Shown: positions 1-5,849 of the stretch, in pieces
Position numbering within the stretch: the stretch's first letter is position 1
Layout of the letters: each line of letters starts with the position of its first letter
Made by a program: the position numbers and the translations under genes
The notes under the pieces: generated by a model
Seen by the model: the letters and a program-made list of their open reading frames with translations, nothing else
Told to the model about the DNA's origin: nothing
The model's database searches: none
Origin: CBIFWW01 sp966186435
GTDB lineage: Bacteria > Pseudomonadota > Gammaproteobacteria > Enterobacterales > Enterobacteriaceae
Length of the DNA stretch: 11,238 bases
Assembly: GCA_966186435.1 (NCBI GenBank)
Contig: CBIFWW010000109.1
Span: forward strand, 1-11,238
Direction: 5' to 3'

Positions 1-1209
1 GTTAAAGTCCCCGCTGATGGCAGCCTGGCTGGCGGCAATCTCGAAGCCTTTGATGGTGTGGATTAGGCCCAGTACTTTGTCATCAAAATGGGTCAGACGT
101 GGATGAGGCTTGGCCCCTTCGCTGCCTAGAATGCAGGTCATCTCTACCGCCCAATCAGCCGGAATATTGTCAATGTGGCCGTGATGCGGCACGTTGACAT
201 AATGCTCCGCCTGCTTGTTGTTATAAATCGCGTTGATCACTTCACAGGCCGCGTCGGAGTAATACGCCCCACCGCGCTGCTCCAGCTCTTTCGGCTTCAC
301 TTTCAGATCCGGGTCTTTGTACAGCTCGAACAGTTGCTTCTCAACTTTCTGTACCACCTGGGCACGGGCGCCGCCTTTGTAGTACTCGCCCATTTCGATG
401 GCTAACATCTCTTTTTGCTTGAAGTAGTACAGCAGGTAAGAGCATGGCAGCAAGTTAAGGGAGCGGATCAGCCCTTCAGCAAATGGCATGTCGAAGATGT
501 TCTTCACGGTGTTGGCCGTCAGCTTACCGGAGGCTACGCCGTCCAGCAGTTCAGCAAAGCGTGATTGGCCGTTCACCAGTACATCACGGATAAACACCAT
601 GTGGTTCAGGCCGAACAGGTCGATGGAGAGACCGTCTTTCTCGGTCAATTGCAGCACATCGGTGATAAACATTTTCATGCCGATCGGGATGTTACACACG
701 CCGATAAAGCGCTTGAAATCGGTATGACGGTAGACCGCTTCAGTGACCATCCCCGCCGGGTTGGTAAAGTTAATTACCCAGGCATCCGGGCATACGTCCT
801 GTACATCCTTGATGATGTCAAAAATCACTGGAATAGTACGCAGCCCTTTAAACAGGCCGCCTGCGCCGTTGGTTTCCTGGCCGAGGTAGCCGTGGCTCAG
901 TGGGATGCGTTCGTCTTTTTCACGGGCTTTTAGCTGGCCGACACGCAGCTGAGTGGTCACGAAGTCCGCGCCTTGCAAGGCTTCACGGCGATTAAAGGTT
1001 TTATAAACCTTCATCGGGACGCCGGCTTTTTCCACCATACGCTCGCACAGGGCGTGAATAATATTCAGCTTCTCCTGGCCATCTTCCACATCCACCAGCC
1101 ACAGTTCAGTTACCGGCAGTTCATGATAACGTTTTAGAAAGCCTTCCAGTAATTCCGGGGTATAACTGCTGCCACCGCCGATGGTAACGATCTTTAATTT
1201 CTGGCTCAT
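1..1209 (-). CDS. chbF: 6-phospho-beta-glucosidase, GH4 family (ChbF), 3' end cut by window edge
   Basis: This enzyme hydrolyses the phosphorylated disaccharide (chitobiose-6-P or cellobiose-6-P) delivered by the PTS, using the NAD+- and metal-dependent mechanism of glycoside hydrolase family 4 in the cytoplasm. The frame is open for 403 codons, from an ATG at 1207-1209 to the window edge. E. coli ChbF is about 450 aa, so roughly 45-50 C-terminal residues lie outside. The N-terminus carries the Rossmann dinucleotide-binding motif (IVTIGGGSSYTPEL, residues 7-20). The family's metal-ligand Cys and His appear as C172 (in VCNIPIG) and H203 (in GLNHMVF). A good ribosome binding site (GAGGGAG) precedes the ATG. 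It is the last operon gene visible; chbG would be expected just outside. Frame and similarity to E. coli ChbF make the call secure; substrate preference within the family cannot be read from sequence. Confidence 0.95.
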   Translation of the reverse strand, partial: MSQKLKIVTIGGGSSYTPELLEGFLKRYHELPVTELWLVDVEDGQEKLNIIHALCERMVEKAGVPMKVYKTFNRREALQGADFVTTQLRVGQLKAREKDERIPLSHGYLGQETNGAGGLFKGLRTIPVIFDIIKDVQDVCPDAWVINFTNPAGMVTEAVYRHTDFKRFIGVCNIPIGMKMFITDVLQLTEKDGLSIDLFGLNHMVFIRDVLVNGQSRFAELLDGVASGKLTANTVKNIFDMPFAEGLIRSLNLLPCSYLLYYFKQKEMLAIEMGEYYKGGARAQVVQKVEKQLFELYKDPDLKVKPKELEQRGGAYYSDAACEVINAIYNNKQAEHYVNVPHHGHIDNIPADWAVEMTCILGSEGAKPHPRLTHFDDKVLGLIHTIKGFEIAASQAAISGDFN

Positions 1210-1309
1210 ATATACTCCCTCGAAGTTCATCACTTAAGTGTGGCAAGTTCTCCACGTTCAAGCGGATAACTAAGCCTGATTCATTAAGCTCTTAGTTAAT
1301 ATTGAGTTA

Positions 1310-1325
1310 CTGCGGTCTTCCGCAG
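1310..1325 (-). other. Stem-loop just after the chbR stop codon
   Basis: CTGCGG-AAGA-CCGCAG (minus strand) forms a perfect 6-bp stem with a 4-base loop, starting 4 bases after the chbR stop codon. No run of T follows, so it is not a standard rho-independent terminator. It could be an mRNA-stabilising or processing structure that lowers chbF expression relative to the upstream genes. The rest of the 120-base chbR-chbF spacer holds a 10-bp palindrome CACTTAAGTG (1231-1240) and the chbF ribosome binding site. Confidence 0.4.
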
Positions 1326-1329
1326 CCCA

Positions 1330-2175
1330 TCAGATAATAATGGTGAGACGTTTGCGATAATTGCTTGGCGTAAAAGAAGTCAAGCGTTTAAAAGTCTTGA
1401 TAAACAGACTTGGGCTGCTGTATCCGGACTCATACGCAATATCGGTCACCGAGTAATTAGTAATTTCCAGCTGCTTCATCGCGAAGTTAATACGGATGTC
1501 GTTAATAATTTGCATCGGCGTTTTATTATAAAAACGCTGAGTCACCCGGGTAAGATATTCTTGAGACTTACCTGATATCGCCACCATATTTTCTAAGGCA
1601 TTTTCGCCAAATTTTTGTTTATTGTGCATCTCTTCCACGGTGGTCTTAAGCCACTGAGGCACCACATCCAACGCCTGATTTTGTTCCTCGCGGAAATGGC
1701 GCAGACGGTTGATCACATAGAACGACACACCCTCAATAAACTCATCAAATTCGTTTTCGCGAAAATTCAATGAAGCAACTACTGACTCAATGTAACTGAG
1801 GAAGGTATTTTTGACAGAGTAGACCTGTGAGGCCACCAGAAATTCCGGTAACAGCGATTGATAGTGCGTCTCGAAGAAGCGCTTACTGATACCAACGTTG
1901 AGGATCCGGGTCGCGCCAAATTCATAGAAACTTTGGTGATTAGACCCCACGGGGATAAACACGAAGTCCCCGCGCTCCAGCAGCATCCGTTTACCATTGA
2001 TTTCCTGATAATGACGGCCGGTTAATACGAGGATGTACTCGTAGTAATCATGCTGGTGCAATCCGCTAACGCTTTCCGTTTTGTTGTAGATAAAGACATG
2101 GAAATGCTTGCCGTTAAATAGGTGTTGCTCACGGGCAATATTAATTTCCTGGGTCGTCATCTTCGCTGGCCTCAT
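1330..2175 (-). CDS. chbR: AraC-family regulator of the chitobiose operon (ChbR)
   Basis: ChbR is a dual regulator. In E. coli it represses the chb operon without inducer and, with CRP, activates it when chitobiose-type sugars are phosphorylated. The protein is 281 aa (E. coli about 280). An N-terminal cupin-like sensor region contains GLHQHDYYEY (38-47) and LERGDFVFIP (66-75). The C-terminal AraC domain has two helix-turn-helix units, about 192-212 and 240-262, the second containing VTDIAYESGYSSPSLFIKTF. The ATG at 2173-2175 has an AGGA sequence 6 bases upstream and gives an N-terminus the same length as E. coli's; an internal ATG at codon 6 is less likely. It starts 15 bases after the chbA stop, so it is co-transcribed with the genes it controls. 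Confidence 0.95.
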   Translation of the reverse strand: MRPAKMTTQEINIAREQHLFNGKHFHVFIYNKTESVSGLHQHDYYEYILVLTGRHYQEINGKRMLLERGDFVFIPVGSNHQSFYEFGATRILNVGISKRFFETHYQSLLPEFLVASQVYSVKNTFLSYIESVVASLNFRENEFDEFIEGVSFYVINRLRHFREEQNQALDVVPQWLKTTVEEMHNKQKFGENALENMVAISGKSQEYLTRVTQRFYNKTPMQIINDIRINFAMKQLEITNYSVTDIAYESGYSSPSLFIKTFKRLTSFTPSNYRKRLTIII

Positions 2176-2190
2176 TATGATCCTAGTCTG

Positions 2191-2538
2191 TTATTGTACC
2201 TTCTCATGGAGATCAATTAACTCACAAACCAGTTCACGGGCTAACATTGAGGTCATAAGGTGATCCTGCGCATGTACCAGCACCAGGCTCACCTTGGTTT
2301 TGCCTTCACCTTCGTCACCTTCAATCAGTTGGGTCTGCACCCGGTGGGCTTCGCCGAGTGCCATGCGTGACTGCTCCATGGTGGCTCTGGCACCAGCAAA
2401 ATCACCCTGCTTGGCTTGTTTCAGGGCGCTGTAGGCCAGGCTGCGGGCCTGACCGGCATTAATAATCAGCCCCATCACCACTTCTTCAAGGTCGTTTTCC
2501 ATTACGTCTTCAGCCACGACACTGTCCAAGTTGTACAT
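2191..2538 (-). CDS. chbA: PTS N,N'-diacetylchitobiose/cellobiose-specific IIA component (ChbA)
   Basis: This cytoplasmic phosphocarrier takes phosphate from HPr and passes it to ChbB. It belongs to the lactose/cellobiose IIA family, an all-helical trimer. The product is 115 aa, the normal size, and matches E. coli ChbA nearly throughout, from LEEVVMGLIINAGQARSLAY (17-36) to the C-terminus. The motif VHAQDHLMTS contains H89, the phosphorylated histidine, and D92, the metal-binding aspartate that holds the trimer together. The first ten or so residues are divergent, as is usual. The ATG at 2536-2538 follows a clear GAGGT site. It lies 53 bases downstream of chbC and 15 bases upstream of chbR. 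Confidence 0.96.
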   Translation of the reverse strand: MYNLDSVVAEDVMENDLEEVVMGLIINAGQARSLAYSALKQAKQGDFAGARATMEQSRMALGEAHRVQTQLIEGDEGEGKTKVSLVLVHAQDHLMTSMLARELVCELIDLHEKVQ

Positions 2539-2591
2539 CGTCTCACCTCATATATCTGGGGGAGGTACAGGCCGCAACCTGTACCCGAAAG

Positions 2592-3950
2592 TTAGAATTT
2601 CAATGCGTTAGCAATTTCTTCTTCGGTCTCTTCCTGATCGATAACCGCTTGCGCCTTATTAGAGATAATCACAAACGGCATATATACCAGTACCGACACA
2701 CCCAGGTTGAACAACGCCAGTAATAGAGCGGCTACGCTACCGTTGGTGTTAAAGAATGCCCCCAGGCCGGTTGGCATAGTCCACGGCGCCATATTGGTCA
2801 CCGGAGGAATGATGCCGAGGGTGTAAGCGGTAACCGCAATCCCCGCCAGCAGCGGCTGAATCAGAACCAGAGGAATGAACATCACCGGGTTCATGATGAT
2901 AGGCAGACCGAACAAGATAGGTTCGTTAATCTGGAAGATGCCGGATGGCAGCGCCAGCTTAGCAACCTGGCGGTGGTCTTCACGGCGAGAGGCGATGAAG
3001 ATGGCAATAATCAGACCCAATGTGGCACCGGTACCGCCCAGGAACACGTAGGAGTCCAGCATCGGCTTGGCCCACATGTGGAAGGTTTTACCGGCAGCCA
3101 GGGCTGCATCAACCGAACCGTACTGCTGGAAGGTGGCAATGTTTTCCAGCGCCCATGGGGTCAGAATACCGTTATCCAGCGCCGACAGCGCCAGGGAACC
3201 GTGTACCCCGAAGAACCACAGCAGAGAAGTAAAGATGACATAGGCCCAACCTACTACGCCACCCAGAGAAGCCAGCGGTGTGGAGATGGTATCCATGATC
3301 ACTTGGTGGAAGTTGCTCTGCCAGTGGCTTAACGCCCAAGCGATAATCCCGAAGACCGACAGGATGATGAAGCCAGGGATAACCGCCGAGAAAGAGCGAG
3401 AGACGGAATCCGGTACGCTACCAGGCAACCTGATGACCCAATTGCGCTTAACAATAAAGGAGAACATTTCCGCTACCACCAGCCCGATAATAATCGCGGA
3501 GATGATATTGGTGCCGCCCAGCCAGTTGGCGCCCACGGCGTAAGCGTCGCCCACGCTATATGGGGTGACGGTCATAAAGGCCGCTACTGCTAATACGCCT
3601 GCTGCCAGGCCATCGACTTTACGTTCTTCCGCCATCGACATCCCGATAAAGAACGGGGCCATTAGCGCCATAATACCCAACGTGCCGTTATAAACGCTGC
3701 CACCAATGGATTTAAATCCATTAAGAGTATCGATGGTTGATGGATCTAACCGCACCCCCATCGAATAGAAAAAGGAGCCTTCGCCAAAACTTAAAAACAC
3801 ATTATTAATTAAAACGAACATCGCCCCTGCCAGGGTTAATGGCAGTAGGCGAATGAAGCCGTTTTTAATCGCATTAACGTGAGGCTGCTTTCCTATTTTG
3901 ACAGCAAAAGGAAGGAGTACCTTTTCAAGTAAACTAATTACTCGACTCAT
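2592..3950 (-). CDS. chbC: PTS N,N'-diacetylchitobiose/cellobiose-specific IIC permease (ChbC)
   Basis: ChbC is the inner-membrane channel that moves the disaccharide across while ChbB phosphorylates it. At 452 aa it has the length of E. coli ChbC. The chain is strongly hydrophobic, with about ten membrane segments and a short acidic cytoplasmic tail (DQEETEEEIANALKF). Two signatures of the lactose/cellobiose IIC family are visible: WFFGVHG (245-251), with the conserved His250, and INEPILFG (341-348), with the substrate-binding Asn-Glu-Pro. The ATG at 3948-3950 has only a weak upstream AAGGG. The 89-base gap to chbB is unusually long for this operon and contains the ChiX pairing site, so translation of chbC may be the step the small RNA touches. 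Confidence 0.96.
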   Translation of the reverse strand: MSRVISLLEKVLLPFAVKIGKQPHVNAIKNGFIRLLPLTLAGAMFVLINNVFLSFGEGSFFYSMGVRLDPSTIDTLNGFKSIGGSVYNGTLGIMALMAPFFIGMSMAEERKVDGLAAGVLAVAAFMTVTPYSVGDAYAVGANWLGGTNIISAIIIGLVVAEMFSFIVKRNWVIRLPGSVPDSVSRSFSAVIPGFIILSVFGIIAWALSHWQSNFHQVIMDTISTPLASLGGVVGWAYVIFTSLLWFFGVHGSLALSALDNGILTPWALENIATFQQYGSVDAALAAGKTFHMWAKPMLDSYVFLGGTGATLGLIIAIFIASRREDHRQVAKLALPSGIFQINEPILFGLPIIMNPVMFIPLVLIQPLLAGIAVTAYTLGIIPPVTNMAPWTMPTGLGAFFNTNGSVAALLLALFNLGVSVLVYMPFVIISNKAQAVIDQEETEEEIANALKF

Positions 3951-3993
3951 AGAAAATACCCTTAAAGGCCGTAATAGTCATCACGGCGATTTA

Positions 3994-4013
3994 TGAAATA
4001 ACTCTTTGACGGG
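3994..4013 (-). promoter_or_regulatory. ChiX small-RNA pairing site (decoy) in the chbB-chbC spacer
   Basis: The mRNA (minus strand) contains CCCGTCAAAGAG at 4002-4013, the exact complement of the CUCUUUGACGGG seed of the enterobacterial small RNA ChiX as I remember it. Six further bases at 3994-3999 also match after a 2-base mismatch. In E. coli and Salmonella this intercistronic site titrates ChiX and triggers its decay, releasing the chitoporin mRNA chiP when chitosugars induce chb. Position and sequence both fit. ChiX itself is not in the window. Confidence 0.75.
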
Positions 4014-4039
4014 AAAATTTAAAATATGACCAAATTTAA

Positions 4040-4357
4040 TCAAGCAGCGGCTTTTTTAATTGCCGCAACCGCAGCCTTAAGCACGCCTAAACCATCTACT
4101 TTGCCGTAAAGGGCAGAATCAATAACTTCCACTGGCTTATTTGGTAATAGACGTTGGATCTCTGGCAACATATAGGCAATTTGCGGCCCCAGTAATACCA
4201 CATCCGCTTGCCCACCCTTCTCACCCGCCAGGGTTTCAGGGAAGGCTTCGATCACTACCGGCACTTCATATTTTTCGGCCTGAGCGCGCATTTTTGACAC
4301 CAGCAGTGATGTAGACATGCCCGCAGAACAAAACAGATAGATATGCTTCTTTTCCAT
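4040..4357 (-). CDS. chbB: PTS N,N'-diacetylchitobiose/cellobiose-specific IIB component (ChbB)
   Basis: ChbB accepts phosphate from ChbA on a cysteine and transfers it to the incoming disaccharide at ChbC. The product is 105 aa and almost identical to my memory of E. coli ChbB. The N-terminus MEKKHIYLFCSAGMSTS contains the phosphorylated Cys10 and its P-loop. The C-terminus is VAAIKKAAA. The frame stays open upstream to 4423, but the ATG at 4355-4357 is chosen because GAGGA sits 7 bases before it and family homology begins exactly there. It is the first gene of the operon; chbC follows after 89 bases. Confidence 0.96.
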   Translation of the reverse strand: MEKKHIYLFCSAGMSTSLLVSKMRAQAEKYEVPVVIEAFPETLAGEKGGQADVVLLGPQIAYMLPEIQRLLPNKPVEVIDSALYGKVDGLGVLKAAVAAIKKAAA

Positions 4358-4463
4358 TCTCGCTTCCTCAATTGGCATTAGGTACTTACCTAAAGCGGGA
4401 GTTCCTCTCCTCACCTTAAACAAGTAATCACGGTATTAACCTGTAACGTCGTGCTTGCAATCG

Positions 4464-4484
4464 AGTATACGGTATCGGCATACC
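4464..4484 (-). promoter_or_regulatory. Candidate chb promoter -10 box with overlapping inverted repeat
   Basis: TATACT on the minus strand (4464-4469) matches five of six bases of the sigma-70 -10 box. No good -35 hexamer lies 16-18 bases upstream, as expected for an activator-dependent promoter. The spacer directly beside it holds the inverted repeat GGTAT-CGGC-ATACC (4471-4484), a possible operator. Transcription from here would give a leader of about 100 bases before chbB. This is inferred from sequence alone. Confidence 0.35.
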
Positions 4485-4529
4485 CGACGATATTTCCTGA
4501 GTACCCAGAATTGTCTCTCATTGACCTCC

Positions 4530-4551
4530 TCTTATGACAACCTTCACACTT
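4530..4551 (-). promoter_or_regulatory. Candidate CRP-cAMP site upstream of chbB
   Basis: TGTGA-AGGTTG-TCATA on the minus strand (4533-4548) matches the CRP consensus TGTGA-N6-TCACA at nine of ten core positions. Its centre lies roughly 80 bases upstream of the start predicted from the candidate -10 box, a spacing compatible with class I activation. CRP is known to be required for chb expression in E. coli. Confidence 0.5.
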
Positions 4552-4556
4552 TGACC

Positions 4557-4579
4557 AATTAATTCGTGCTAAAAAATTT
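4557..4579 (-). promoter_or_regulatory. Candidate NagC/Mlc-like operator
   Basis: The AT-rich, partly symmetric sequence AATTTTTTAGCACGAATTAATT (shown as two halves: AATTTTTTAGC and ACGAATTAATT) resembles NagC operators, which have A/T-rich arms around a G/C pair near the centre. NagC represses chb in E. coli. It sits upstream of the candidate CRP site. The match is by eye and from memory of the consensus. Confidence 0.3.
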
Positions 4580-4611
4580 CCTGACATTTGGTTGGCGCAA
4601 CTTTACCGCCT

Positions 4612-5412
4612 TTAGCGCACATTATTGGCCAACAGTACCCGACGCGCCCCTAACAAATGATTCTGCCAGAACGGCTCCGCCAGGTGACTGATGCGAATAT
4701 TCTCCCCGGATCGAGGCGACTCAATAAAGTTCCCCTCCCCCAGATAGACCCCCACATGGTCGGCATTTTCACCGTGTGAATGGATATGGAAGAACAGCAA
4801 ATCGCCACGCTGGATGTCATTCAGCGCCACCCGGCGCGCGCTTTGGAAGTGATACATTTGGTTGGCGGTACGCGGGAGATGCCGCGCCAATAGCGGGTTA
4901 AAGGCAAAAAACACCAGCCCACTGCAATCGAAGCCATGGCGCGGGCTGGTTCCTCCCCAAACATAGGGTTTACCCAGTTGGTCTTTTAACCGGCCCATAA
5001 TGGCCTCGGTTACATGGTCGAGATAATTCAAGCTACTGCCACTGCGGCTGTCCGCCAAATGTTGCAGGCCAGGACGGTCAATTTGGAATGGCGAATCGGC
5101 GCGGCGCACAAATTGCAGATTTTGCTGGCGCTGCCAACGAACATGATTCGGTATCACCGGGGGCGTGGGAACGGTATGACCACGATAAGCAGCGAGGGAA
5201 AGATGTTGATGCCAGGATTTCATCAGCTGCGCTTTGTTTGCCATGCGCTGGCGGGCAGCATGGCTTAGCGAATGAATCGCTTTACTTGACCGGCGGGAAC
5301 CTGATTTGACGGCAACGGGCCGGGGAGCAGCCTGGGCCAAAGGGCCATAGCACAGCATCAGCATCACCCCCACCAAAATGGGCGTAAGTTTTAATAAAAA
5401 AGTGGTGGCCAT
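4612..5412 (-). CDS. Secreted NlpC/P60 peptidoglycan endopeptidase, MepH (YdhO)-like
   Basis: This is a predicted periplasmic murein hydrolase that would cut peptide cross-links in the cell wall. The 266-aa product begins with a signal peptide (residues 1-28, ending AQA-A). A basic, low-complexity linker of about 110 residues follows. The NlpC/P60 domain spans about 135-260: GKPYVWGGTSPRHGFDCSGLV with catalytic Cys163, then ADHVGVYLG with His219. The third catalytic position, in NFIESPRSG, seems to be Glu231, where many members have His and E. coli MepH, as I recall it, has Gln. The ATG at 5410-5412 with GAGGGAG upstream is preferred to a TTG nine codons earlier. The domain resembles E. coli MepH; the N-terminal part does not, so orthology is uncertain. 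It has its own promoter, apparently. Confidence 0.88.
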   Translation of the reverse strand: MATTFLLKLTPILVGVMLMLCYGPLAQAAPRPVAVKSGSRRSSKAIHSLSHAARQRMANKAQLMKSWHQHLSLAAYRGHTVPTPPVIPNHVRWQRQQNLQFVRRADSPFQIDRPGLQHLADSRSGSSLNYLDHVTEAIMGRLKDQLGKPYVWGGTSPRHGFDCSGLVFFAFNPLLARHLPRTANQMYHFQSARRVALNDIQRGDLLFFHIHSHGENADHVGVYLGEGNFIESPRSGENIRISHLAEPFWQNHLLGARRVLLANNVR

Positions 5413-5464
5413 GGTCGGCGCTCCCTCGCCCGCAGGCAAATCAGTGAATCAGCAGCGACGACCC

Positions 5465-5478
5465 TATCACAAGTGATA
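5465..5478. promoter_or_regulatory. Palindrome in the leader of the NlpC/P60 gene
   Basis: TATCAC-AA-GTGATA is a perfect 6+6 inverted repeat. It lies about 20-30 bases downstream of the start predicted from the -10 box at 5503-5508, a position where a bound repressor would block transcription. I do not recognise the regulator. Confidence 0.35.
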
Positions 5479-5502
5479 ATTCGTGATGATTAATTAAACG
5501 AT

Positions 5503-5508
5503 ATTATA
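5503..5508 (-). promoter_or_regulatory. Candidate -10 box of the NlpC/P60 gene
   Basis: A perfect TATAAT occurs on the minus strand within a very AT-rich stretch about 90 bases upstream of the start codon. The -35 region (TACTGA at 17 bases) is poor. The surrounding A+T bias makes chance matches easy, so the call is tentative. Confidence 0.4.
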
Positions 5509-5544
5509 AAATTAAATCATTAAATTCAGTAAATTAAGCCACAT

Positions 5545-5745
5545 TTACCTGACTAATAATTTGTTTTTTATCCTGCTTTTTGGCCCGATTAATCGCCCGT
5601 CGACTTCCGTGACCCATTCATCATAGGGCTGAGCATGCCAGTCACCCATCCCCACGTTAAAGGTGATATGCAGATCGTGTTCACGCCACAGTCTGCCGTC
5701 ATTGCTCCAACAAGGACGGCCCCTGTTTGAACAATTTCTCCACAT
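5545..5745 (-). CDS. Unrecognised short reading frame, possibly a frameshifted remnant
   Basis: I do not recognise this 66-codon frame. Its middle (LWREHDLHITFNVGMGDWHAQPYDEWVTEVDGRLIG) has the alternating polar/hydrophobic look of a real folded protein, while its first 15 residues (Cys, Arg, Trp, Asn rich) do not. An overlapping frame, shifted by one base, starts at an ATG at 5753-5755 behind a GAGGG site, reads MDSNVEKLFKQGPSLLEQ and stops at 5699. Joining the two frames would give a more natural protein of about 70 aa, so a single-base indel in a small gene is plausible. This stretch (5413-5811) otherwise holds no gene. It could also be non-coding. Confidence 0.3.
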   Translation of the reverse strand: MWRNCSNRGRPCWSNDGRLWREHDLHITFNVGMGDWHAQPYDEWVTEVDGRLIGPKSRIKNKLLVR

Positions 5746-5811
5746 TAGAGTCCATTATGATGCGCCCTCGCTGTAGAGTGGCAGTTGTATTTAGCCATCG
5801 CATTTTTGGGC

Positions 5812-5832
5812 AAAAAAACGCCCCAAAGGGCG
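5812..5832 (-). terminator. Rho-independent terminator after the P-type ATPase operon
   Basis: On the minus strand CGCCC-TTTG-GGGCG forms a perfect 5-bp GC stem followed directly by seven T residues. It lies 17 bases after the ATPase stop codon and marks the end of the five-gene operon. Confidence 0.85.
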
Positions 5833-5849
5833 CTTGAGTCCGTTTAGCA

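Noticed and set aside
4358..4423. Longer N-terminus for ChbB
   Set aside because: The extra 22 codons have no counterpart in the family, and the ribosome binding site and homology both place the start at 4357.
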